Of a stretch of DNA of 64,000 nt, positions 1-6,013 are shown piece after piece; positions within the stretch are counted from its first letter, which is position 1; the number at the start of each line of letters is the position of its first letter. The notes below the pieces were generated by a model that was given only the letters and a program-made list of their open reading frames with translations, did not search any database and was not told the DNA's origin. Both the position numbers and the translations under genes were made by a program. Source of the stretch: Bacteroidota bacterium (lineage in GTDB: Bacteria; Bacteroidota; Bacteroidia; Chitinophagales; BACL12). Location of the stretch: NCBI GenBank assembly GCA_029571985.1, contig JAKQVC010000223.1:1-64000 (forward strand), given 5' to 3'.

Positions 1-297
1 GGCTGATTAAATTTTTGTTTTGTCAGGGTGTGGCCTTACGGCTCAAAAAAGTTTGAAATGCGGCTCAAGTGTTTTTCTCAATTCGCAAAATGCGTAACAC
101 AAAGATACACACATATTCTCATATTTCCAAATTTATGGGAACGATATAGATAATGGGCGTGGAATTAGCGTTAAAATTGAGTCTTTTCTAAGCCTGTAAA
201 CACATATAATATCTTTTAAACTAAATTATATTTTAGGATAGCCTAAATATTATGGGGTTTGCAATGGATGCGTGTATTCCTTAGATTAGCGTAAAAT

Positions 298-415
298 AGT
301 AAACCGCAGGGACAACGTGTTATATTCGAGGGGCGGTAGTATAGGTAGTTCAGGCAATGCCTAACGGGCTACGGTATGCTATCTTAACCAACGAGTAATA
401 CGCCTGCGGCTTACT
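298..415 (+). ncRNA. candidate structured RNA 1 (long imperfect hairpin)
   Basis: No ORF covers this stretch, but it folds into one long nested hairpin. Bases 298-310 pair with 403-415 (12 of 13 pairs). Bases 316-323 pair with 395-402 (8 pairs, two G-T). Bases 335-343 pair with 375-383 (9 pairs, two G-T). Bases 345-348 pair with 369-372, and the tip 352-355 pairs with 359-362 around AAT. The G-T pairs would be A-C mismatches on the other strand, so a plus-strand RNA is favoured over a DNA cruciform. I see no convincing promoter or terminator. It resembles no RNA family I recognise. Confidence 0.45.
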
Positions 416-468
416 GTTTCACTAAGGTAGTACAATAGTAACAAACACACCCAAAACCCTTTTTGCTT

Positions 469-705
469 ATGATTAAAAAGCTATTAGCACCGTTCAAAGC
501 ATTGCCTTTAGGCTATTACAGGTTGTTCCTCTTGTTTTGGGCTGCAACAGCTATCGTATGCCTTGCAATGCCTAGCAATTTGGATTCAGAGTTTGAGCCT
601 GTTGACCCTTTTATATGGCTGTTTTTTGGCATTGTAGGCTATTATTTGCTGATGCGGATAGTTTTATGGGTTTACAACGGATTTAAACAAGATAAAACCA
701 AATAA
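469..705 (+). CDS. small two-helix membrane protein, unknown function
   Basis: This 78-residue protein starts at the ATG at 469; the TTG two codons earlier is less likely. It has two hydrophobic segments, at about residues 17-37 and 46-68, with a short acidic loop between them and a lysine-rich C-terminus, so it should sit in the inner membrane. I do not recognise the family. It is the first gene after the long hairpin at 298-415 and is followed after 10 bases by a frameshifted small gene on the same strand, which suggests one transcript. It belongs to the AT-rich accessory stretch. Confidence 0.5.
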   Translation: MIKKLLAPFKALPLGYYRLFLLFWAATAIVCLAMPSNLDSEFEPVDPFIWLFFGIVGYYLLMRIVLWVYNGFKQDKTK

Positions 706-715
706 ATACTATTAT

Positions 716-989
716 ATGACATTTGAAGAAGCGGTAACTAAAAAAACAGTCAATAGGCACGGCCTATCAAAAATTAGACGAAAACGGTAAATATTATCTT
801 TATACTGTGTTTATCTCACCTGCAAACGAAATGGATTTTAACCAATTTAAGAACCATTTTCACAACTACACACTTAACAATGGTCGAATACCTGATGATG
901 ATTTTGCGCAAAGATTTTGCACTAATGGCGATTATAGGGTTGTGGGTTTTACTCGACTTTCTGGCGTCATTATTTATGATGCCTTATAA
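716..989 (+). pseudogene. small hypothetical gene with a frameshift in an A run
   Basis: An ATG at 716 opens a frame of 25 codons that ends in TAA at 791-793 region. The frame 0 sequence that follows has no ATG near its start but reads as a good protein of about 80 residues ending at 989. The two join smoothly if one A is removed from the seven-A run at 740-746, giving a protein of about 90 residues that begins MTFEEAVTKKQSIGTAYQK. The likely cause is a one-base insertion, a read error, or much less likely a programmed +1 shift. The family is unknown. Its 3' end overlaps the convergent gene at 974-1162 by 16 bases. Confidence 0.45.
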
Positions 990-1162
990 GGATTTTCGCC
1001 CGACCATATATGAGGGGTAGCTATGACTTTTTTACCATCCCAAGAAATAACCAAGTCAAATAAGTTTGGTGTGGTTTTGATGTAATTTTGAATAATCTCA
1101 TTTAGTGCAAAATTCAATTCTGAAAGCCTTTTTGCCTCATATTCTATTGCTATAGATTTCAT
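974..1162 (-). CDS. small hypothetical protein
   Basis: This 62-residue ORF starts with ATG at 1162 and stops at 974. The N-terminal half is a likely amphipathic helix (IEYEAKRLSELNFALNEIIQ). The C-terminal half is richer in beta-type residues, including a WDGKK turn. I do not recognise a family. It overlaps the end of the convergent frameshifted gene by 16 bases, so one of the two may be a chance ORF. It lies in a stretch of small unknown genes that change strand often, as in mobile islands. Confidence 0.35.
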   Translation of the reverse strand: MKSIAIEYEAKRLSELNFALNEIIQNYIKTTPNLFDLVISWDGKKVIATPHIWSGENPYKAS

Positions 1163-1365
1163 CTTTATTATTTTTTCTAAGGTACAAATTATACCGTATT
1201 TAGCCCTGTTTTACCCTTTGCCTAACAAGGAGAAGGCATTTTTAGGCACATAATTTTACCCGTACTTTATTTTTGGTAAAAAGGTATGATTTACTGCAAA
1301 TTTTAACTAAAAAAATTAGGTAGATATTGGGCGTAAATATATCTTTATGTTTCATTCACGATTAA

Positions 1366-2322
1366 ATGCAAAGCCAATTCACGAACTTATTACAACTGCA
1401 ACGCTACTTCACAGACGAACTAGTTTGTGTGCAATACTTAGAGCAATCTCGTTGGGCAGGTAATCCGTTTTGCCCTCATTGTGGTAGTGAACATCATTAC
1501 CGCACTAAAACCCGTTTTAAGTCACCTGAATTAAAGGATTACAAGGACTTTAGATGCAAAGCCTGTGATAAAAAATACACGGTATTGACAGGCACAATAT
1601 ATGAGTCCTCTAAAATACCCCTTAAAACATGGTTTGCAGCCGTTTATCTGTGTACCGCACATAAGAAGGGTATTAGCTCGCATCAGTTAGCCCGTGATTT
1701 AGGTATTACTCAAAAAACCGCATGGTTTGTCTTACACCGTGTTCGGGCTATGCTGCAAGAAAATAGCCCCGAATTACTACAAGGTGACGTTGAGATAGAC
1801 GAAACCTTTATTGGCGGTAAGGAGCTTAATAAACACAAGTCAGACAGGGCGAAAAACAAAAAGCCGAACTCACTTAGAACCAACAATAAGACCGCTGTTA
1901 TCGGAGCGGTAGAACGTGATGGAAAGATTATGGTAAAGAAGTTAGATAGATTAGGGGCTAAGGCTATGAGGGAATTTGTGACTACCAATATTGACGATAG
2001 CGCCAATATCCATACAGATGAATTTGGGGGATATAATCAGTTAGAACGCTTAGGATATAACCATCAATCAGTAAGGCATGGAGTAGGTGAATATGTAAGG
2101 GGCGACGTGCATACAAACACGATTGAGGGTGCATGGTCGCTCCTGAAACGGGGTATAATAGGTATTTATCATTCAGTTAGCCCTAAACATCTGCATAGAT
2201 ACTGTGTAGAGTTTGAGTACCGCTACAATACCCGTAAAATCAAAGATGCTGAACGCTTTGCAGACGCACTAAAGAAAACAGGCAATACAAGACTGCCTTA
2301 CAAACTTTTGATAGCGGAATAG
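1366..2322 (+). mobile_element. IS1595-family (ISXO2-like) transposase
   Basis: This 318-residue protein is a full-length transposase. Residues about 36-67 form a zinc ribbon (CPHCG and CKAC). A helix-turn-helix-like part follows (SSHQLARDLGITQKTAWFV). The ISXO2-type DDE nuclease core has Asp in VEIDETFIGG, Asp in IHTDEFGGY and Glu in HTNTIEGAWSLLKR. The ATG at 1366 sits 18 bases after a TATCTTTA promoter element (1340-1347). I could not find convincing terminal inverted repeats or a target duplication by eye, so the ends of the element are not set. The reading frame is intact and could be active. Confidence 0.88.
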
Positions 2323-2501
2323 GGGATTTTAACAGGAAGTCTGAATTTTTTTTTATTAAGTTTTCCCCTACGGTTTTTACGTTTTGGCTCGGTAAACCTA
2401 TTAATATAACAAGTTTTCGGCATTCTGGAAAACCTGTTGCGCCAACAAGTTTTGCAAGTTTTTAAACCATTATTTTGTAACGCTAGGTGAGTAAATAAAA
2501 A

Positions 2502-2530
2502 TGCCCCTCAACTTGTAAAGCAAAGGGGCA
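2502..2530 (+). terminator. hairpin, terminator-like
   Basis: TGCCCCT at 2502-2508 pairs with AGGGGCA at 2524-2530 around a 15-base loop, and AT-rich sequence follows. It lies between the transposase and the tRNA-like gene and could end the transposase transcript. The T run is weak. Confidence 0.35.
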
Positions 2531-2548
2531 AATATTAATTTTGTTTTT

Positions 2549-2622
2549 GGGCGGTTAGCTTAATTGAATAAAGCGGTACTTTGGCTTAGTCCCAGATAAC
2601 GGTTTGAATCCGTTACCGCCCA
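2549..2622 (+). tRNA. tRNA-like gene, anticodon GGC, isotype uncertain
   Basis: The 74 bases fold into a full cloverleaf. The acceptor stem is 2549-2555 with 2615-2621 (7 of 7 pairs). The D stem is GCTT with AAGC. The anticodon stem has 4 of 5 pairs, with one T-C mismatch. The T stem AACGG/CCGTT is perfect. The anticodon loop is TTGGCTT, giving GGC with U at position 37, where a purine is normal. Conserved contacts U8-A14 and A15-U48 are kept. The usual G19-C56 contact appears as A19-U56, a paired change that suggests selection. The G3-U70 pair that marks alanine tRNAs is absent, so charging is uncertain. CCA is not encoded. It sits beside an insertion sequence and may have arrived on a mobile element. 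Confidence 0.5.
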
Positions 2623-2780
2623 TTTTTTGTTACTCTGCTTTAACGCTGAATAACGATACAAAAGTATCTAGATACTAGATTAGAAACAAGGATTTCTCCA
2701 AATTTATTTTCATTCTTATTTCATTGAAAATCAACAAGTTATAAACATTTTAACTTAAAATGTTATTTTACTATTGTAAG

Positions 2781-2807
2781 ACAATGTAACTTTATGCGTT
2801 ACAATGT
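2781..2807. promoter_or_regulatory. inverted repeat, likely operator of the ribbon-helix-helix gene
   Basis: ACAATGTAAC at 2781-2790 and GTTACAATGT at 2798-2807 form an inverted repeat with one mismatch and a 7-base spacer. It ends 12 bases before the ATG of the ribbon-helix-helix gene. A further ATTGTAAG lies just upstream. Such proteins usually repress their own promoter through sites of this kind. Confidence 0.5.
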
Positions 2808-2819
2808 AATACAAATATA

Positions 2820-2960
2820 ATGAAAAAGGAAGAAACGGTTACAATTCGCATTTCTGCTGAATTAAAAAAGAAGTTAAAAGAATTGGCAGAAAAGGATAAA
2901 AGGAAGTTATCTGATTTTATTCATATAGTATTAGAGAACTACACGAAAATTCCATTTTGA
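2820..2960 (+). CDS. ribbon-helix-helix DNA-binding protein
   Basis: This 46-residue protein matches the Arc/CopG ribbon-helix-helix plan. A short beta strand (TVTIRISAEL) is followed by a first helix (KKKLKELAEKD) and a second helix (LSDFIHIVLENY). Such proteins dimerise and bind DNA through the paired strands, and many are antitoxins or plasmid copy regulators. It is below common gene-caller limits, but its composition and the operator-like inverted repeat just before it support it. The next gene (3007) has its own promoter element, so a toxin partner is not shown. Confidence 0.7.
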   Translation: MKKEETVTIRISAELKKKLKELAEKDKRKLSDFIHIVLENYTKIPF

Positions 2961-2988
2961 GGGTCAAGTTCAAAATTGGAAAAAGTCC

Positions 2989-2996
2989 TAACTTTG
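2989..2996 (+). promoter_or_regulatory. TAnnTTTG promoter element for the 3007 gene
   Basis: TAACTTTG matches the Bacteroidota -7 element exactly and ends 10 bases before the ATG at 3007, so the leader would be only a few bases long. Confidence 0.45.
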
Positions 2997-3006
2997 AGAA
3001 AAAACA

Positions 3007-3294
3007 ATGGAACACCTTACAACTCCTGCATGGGTTCATGATGTGATGCTTGATATTGTATGTGACGGTAAAGTACTTTATGAGATAGATAATACGAATG
3101 CAAAATTAAAGGATGTTGTCTTTGAAACGAGAAGCATTAAAAAAGGCTCGTTTATTTGGATAAAAGACAATCAGTATCAAATAGACGAAATACAATTCGA
3201 CTCATTTGGCAATGAAATCAATTCTGAATCAGAATTTACAATGTATTACATTCGCCTATATGTTCACCAAATGATAGAAAAAAGGCTTTTTTGA
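3007..3294 (+). CDS. hypothetical protein
   Basis: This 95-residue protein has no family I recognise. It looks soluble, with alternating charged and aromatic residues and a beta-rich middle (SFIWIKDNQYQIDEIQFDS). The start is the ATG at 3007, placed just after a TAACTTTG element. Its final 59 bases overlap the end of the convergent gene 3236-3598, so transcription of each would run into the other. It could be the partner of the ribbon-helix-helix protein 46 bases upstream, but nothing in its sequence shows toxin activity. Confidence 0.45.
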   Translation: MEHLTTPAWVHDVMLDIVCDGKVLYEIDNTNAKLKDVVFETRSIKKGSFIWIKDNQYQIDEIQFDSFGNEINSESEFTMYYIRLYVHQMIEKRLF

Positions 3295-3598
3295 AAACTT
3301 CTTTTACCAGTTCAATATCCTCGTTGGGGACTGGGTTAAACCCGCTAGTCCAATAATATTCAAATTTATTAAAGTATTTAATACAGGCAATTTTTGCCAA
3401 TTCCCTATCCCCAAATTGTTTAATTAAATTTGAAGGTATATTGTTTGAAGCCAAAACAGCGTATTCAGTTCCTTTATTCATAGAAACAAAACTACTATCA
3501 ATTACATAATTAGGGGACGTTTTGCGGTTTGCCTGTTGAGCTTTTTTAATCAGCATCTTAACCAACAAAGTTTTTATTTGAGCTTCATTTTTTCCCAT
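3236..3598 (-). CDS. hypothetical protein
   Basis: This 120-residue protein is of unknown family. The N-terminal 25 residues are a lysine-rich helix, and the rest appears to be a mixed alpha/beta fold with an aromatic patch (KYFNKFEYYWTSGFNP). No signal peptide or membrane segment is present. The ATG at 3598 is the only good start. The gene overlaps the convergent 3007-3294 gene by 59 bases. It lies next to the candidate RNA at 3661-3940, which is transcribed away from it. Confidence 0.45.
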   Translation of the reverse strand: MGKNEAQIKTLLVKMLIKKAQQANRKTSPNYVIDSSFVSMNKGTEYAVLASNNIPSNLIKQFGDRELAKIACIKYFNKFEYYWTSGFNPVPNEDIELVKEVFKKAFFLSFGEHIGECNTL

Positions 3599-3647
3599 AG
3601 CATATATTTAGCAAAACCAAATTTAGGGCTTTATTTGTTTTAGATAC

Positions 3648-3655
3648 TATCTTTA
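3648..3655 (+). promoter_or_regulatory. promoter element of candidate RNA 2
   Basis: TATCTTTA is the form of the -7 element used before several protein genes in this window. A TTTG lies upstream at 3634-3637, though nearer than the usual -33 spacing. Transcription would begin near 3661. Confidence 0.4.
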
Positions 3656-3660
3656 CACCA

Positions 3661-3940
3661 CAAAAGGCAATAGCCCGTAAACGCTCCTTAATGAGAGGAT
3701 TATTTACAGGCTTTCAGGTTGTATCTGTTTGCAACCTTATTGCATACCAACGGCGGCAACCATTGGATTGAATAACAAGGAGTTCTTTTCGTTTTAGGGT
3801 GTAATTCTATTCCAACTTATGAGGGTGGTAAATTTCTCCCCTCCGTATGTTCGGAGTGCAATATCTGATTGTTACATTATTACGAAAAGAGGGTGTCCCC
3901 TTATTAAGCATTTTAGAAGGCTGTTTATTCAGCCTTTTTT
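3661..3940 (+). ncRNA. candidate structured RNA 2 (about 280 nt, own promoter and terminator)
   Basis: A 320-base gap between genes holds a chain of hairpins. H1 pairs 3672-3681 with 3703-3712 (9 of 10). H2 pairs 3716-3721 with 3732-3737. H3 pairs 3747-3753 with 3760-3766 (6 of 7). H4 pairs 3784-3792 with 3882-3890 (9 of 9), supported by 3777-3780 with 3899-3902 and 3800-3804 with 3872-3876. Inside H4 is the tip hairpin CTCCG/CGGAG (3841-3856). A clear intrinsic terminator ends the unit at 3918-3940, and a -7 element precedes it. No ORF of note is present. I see none of the marks of tmRNA, RNase P or SRP RNA. Confidence 0.55.
3918..3940 (+). terminator. intrinsic terminator of candidate RNA 2
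   Basis: AGGCTG (3918-3923) pairs with CAGCCT (3930-3935) around TTTATT, followed by a run of T on the plus strand. The minus-strand side lacks a clean T run, so it mainly serves plus-strand transcription. It overlaps the stop of the minus-strand gene at 3925. Confidence 0.65.
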
Positions 3941-4401
3941 AGTTTTATTAGTTTACCATCCCTTACAAACCGTTCACCCCTATTTACCCCTACAATAGCC
4001 GATATACGGGCTGCAAGGTCTGGGTTATCCCAGATTAACAGGTCATCATCCAAAGCCCTTAATTCCTTAGCTATTTGCCCCGTAGTCAGCCCATCAGGAA
4101 ACCTGACAAGGGCATAGGCTATCTTATCCGCCCATGTTAGGGAACGTTTGTACTGTTCGGGTATAGGGTTGGCATTATCCCCATCCTGTTCGATAATAAA
4201 CTCCATACGCTTTATTTCTACATTCAGCACGTCAATAGTACGCTCTCTATCTACTATCTGCCTTTTGAGTTTCAGTATAGCATCCTGTTCTTTTGTCCTT
4301 GCTTGCTGCAAAGAGGTAAGTATTACCCGTTTTGCTGTAATCGTTTCCATAAACCCTCCAACTTTAACGGCTGCGAATTTATCGTACACTTTAACATTCA
4401 C
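3925..4401 (-). CDS. coiled-coil protein with C-terminal winged-helix-like domain
   Basis: The protein has 158 residues from the ATG at 4401. An in-frame ATG at 4350 with GGAGG just upstream could be the true start, giving 141 residues. Residues about 25-75 form a coiled coil (ILKLKRQIVDRERTIDVL). The C-terminal 65 residues look like a winged helix: LTTGQIAKELR is the likely recognition part and RFVRDGKLIKL the wing. It may bind DNA as a dimer. Similar small proteins occur in phage-like regions of Bacteroidota, but I cannot name this family. It is the last minus-strand gene of the accessory stretch. Confidence 0.55.
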   Translation of the reverse strand: MNVKVYDKFAAVKVGGFMETITAKRVILTSLQQARTKEQDAILKLKRQIVDRERTIDVLNVEIKRMEFIIEQDGDNANPIPEQYKRSLTWADKIAYALVRFPDGLTTGQIAKELRALDDDLLIWDNPDLAARISAIVGVNRGERFVRDGKLIKLKKAE

Positions 4402-4459
4402 CCCCGAAAACCCGTTTGGCTTGAATACATTTTTTTCAACCTTTGTGGATTATTTTTAG

Positions 4460-4467
4460 TAAATTTG
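4460..4467 (+). promoter_or_regulatory. TAnnTTTG promoter element
   Basis: TAAATTTG lies four bases before the ATG at 4472. TTTG at 4442-4445 is the only nearby -33 candidate and is closer than usual. Confidence 0.4.
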
Positions 4468-4471
4468 CAAT

Positions 4472-4615
4472 ATGGGCAAGACGTCAAAACCCCGTACCAC
4501 TAAGAAGGAGCGCAAAAGCACCTACGAAAAAAAATTGTCTATAAATGGCAGTTTTGAGGATGTTATTAAGGCTTCATTCAAGAAGGCAAATAAAGCCCCT
4601 AAGAAGGACAAATAA
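4472..4615 (+). CDS. small basic protein, Bacteroidota type
   Basis: This 47-residue protein is lysine-rich. It has a basic, likely disordered N-terminus (MGKTSKPRTTKKERK) and a short conserved-looking core (LSINGSFEDVIKASF). Small proteins of this shape are found beside many genes in the phylum, and their role is unknown. The ATG follows a TAAATTTG element (4460-4467) by only four bases, so the mRNA would be nearly leaderless. It is divergent from the coiled-coil gene at 3925-4401. Confidence 0.55.
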   Translation: MGKTSKPRTTKKERKSTYEKKLSINGSFEDVIKASFKKANKAPKKDK

Positions 4616-4685
4616 GGGCTATGAAACGCCCAAACGCCCGTAGTCTTTAACTTTTACGCCCATTTAATATATCGTTGCCAAATTT

Positions 4686-5936
4686 TCAAGGCATAATTTT
4701 TACCGTAAGCACGGTAATATCATCACTCACAACGCCGTGAAAACCTTTGAAGTGCATGATTTCATTGATGATTTTTTTGTTGATAGCATCAACGGGATGC
4801 GTATACTCGCGCTGGATTAATCGAGTCAACTCTTCGAGAGGAAACACCTGATTATGTTCATTGACTACGTCTGTTAAACCATCTGTATAACACACAATAA
4901 CAGATTCTTCATTTATCACCAATTGACCCATTTTAACAGACGGGAGTGTGTCAAACATACCTAAAATGGTGGTGCCCCGGTCGAGCATTTTGGCGCCATG
5001 ACTATTTACTAAAATTGGAGGGTTATGTCCGGAGTTTACATACTTCAAAACACCGGTTGTCCGGTCATATTTCCCCAGGAATAAGGTGATAAATTTTTCA
5101 CCTTTTGTGCTCATCAAAACACCTTTGTTTAATTCCTGCATGTACTCTTCAACCGTTGGCGGGTTTCTTTTGGTAAGCTCACGGATTTGCGCCTGAAAAT
5201 TAGCCATAAGGATAGCAGCCGCTATACCTTTACCAGAAATATCCGCTATGCAGAAGAAGGTTTCCTTGTTGCTTAATTCCAAACAATCATAATAGTCGCC
5301 GCCAATGTTCTGGTGGGGCAAATAAATGGCCGACATCTGCACCTGATCATTATTAGGCAGTTTATCAGGAATGAGCATGCTTTGCACCTGGGCTGCGAGT
5401 TCTAGCTCGCGTTTAAATGCCTGTTGCTGTACTTCCTTTTTGAAAAGTCGTTTATTTTCGATTGCAACAGAAATGATATTAGATACCGTTTGAGCAAACT
5501 TTACTTTATCTTCCAGCGGTTCGTAGCTTTCAACTTTGGGATTACTCATCAGTAGAAAGGCTAATGGTTTGTCTTTATGATAAACAGGAATCAGTATATC
5601 GAAATCTTTAAGTGCTTCTGGCATATCCTCCCCCACATCACGGAGATAGGTGAGCGAATCAAATTTGAGCAAGGCGTCAATTAAATCCGGGTTGAGCTCA
5701 GCGATTATTTTGTTTCCGATTACCGGTTCCCAATCATCGCCATTATTACTATAGAGTAATAATTCTTCGACTCCGATTTGATCGCGCAGGGTACGGTGAA
5801 ACAATTCGAATAATGCACTTGCCGATTTATTACTGTTAATAGCCTTGGTAATTTCCAAAAATGCGTCAAGCTCCAGTTGCTTTAAAATCAACTGTTTACG
5901 CAGCATATCCATTACATTGAGTCCGGCGATTGACAT
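4686..5936 (-). CDS. GAF plus SpoIIE-type PP2C phosphatase (RsbU-like)
   Basis: This 416-residue protein is cytoplasmic. A GAF-like sensor covers residues about 20-165, then a short linker helix, then a PPM/SpoIIE serine phosphatase from about 185 to the end. Metal and active-site motifs are intact: GGDYYDCLEL, ADISGKG, VNSGHNPP, CYTDGLTDV and DDITVL. Proteins of this type dephosphorylate anti-anti-sigma factors in partner-switching systems, but no such partner (STAS or kinase gene) is in this window. It lies 77 bases downstream of the permease gene on the same strand and may be co-transcribed with it. Confidence 0.88.
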   Translation of the reverse strand: MSIAGLNVMDMLRKQLILKQLELDAFLEITKAINSNKSASALFELFHRTLRDQIGVEELLLYSNNGDDWEPVIGNKIIAELNPDLIDALLKFDSLTYLRDVGEDMPEALKDFDILIPVYHKDKPLAFLLMSNPKVESYEPLEDKVKFAQTVSNIISVAIENKRLFKKEVQQQAFKRELELAAQVQSMLIPDKLPNNDQVQMSAIYLPHQNIGGDYYDCLELSNKETFFCIADISGKGIAAAILMANFQAQIRELTKRNPPTVEEYMQELNKGVLMSTKGEKFITLFLGKYDRTTGVLKYVNSGHNPPILVNSHGAKMLDRGTTILGMFDTLPSVKMGQLVINEESVIVCYTDGLTDVVNEHNQVFPLEELTRLIQREYTHPVDAINKKIINEIMHFKGFHGVVSDDITVLTVKIMP

Positions 5937-6013
5937 AATTGGGTTATCGGATGCAAATTACGGAAATATTGTGAAGAGAAGTGCCGACAAATTTAGGCAC
6001 ATATCAAATGCAA

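Noticed and set aside
298-415. Integron attC site (GCCTAAC is present)
   Set aside because: The R-box pair GTTRRRY/RYYYAAC does not lie at the ends of the hairpin, no integron integrase is seen, and neighbouring genes are not arranged as cassettes.
1219-1248. TGCCTAA/TTAGGCA hairpin as an insertion sequence end
   Set aside because: No matching inverted end was found downstream of the transposase, so the element limits cannot be drawn from it.
2549-2622. Plain tRNA-Ala(GGC)
   Set aside because: The G3-U70 identity pair is missing and position 37 is U, so the isotype is left open.
3661-3940. tmRNA, RNase P, SRP RNA or retron msr-msd
   Set aside because: No tRNA-like ends, no RNase P core motifs, and no reverse transcriptase gene nearby.
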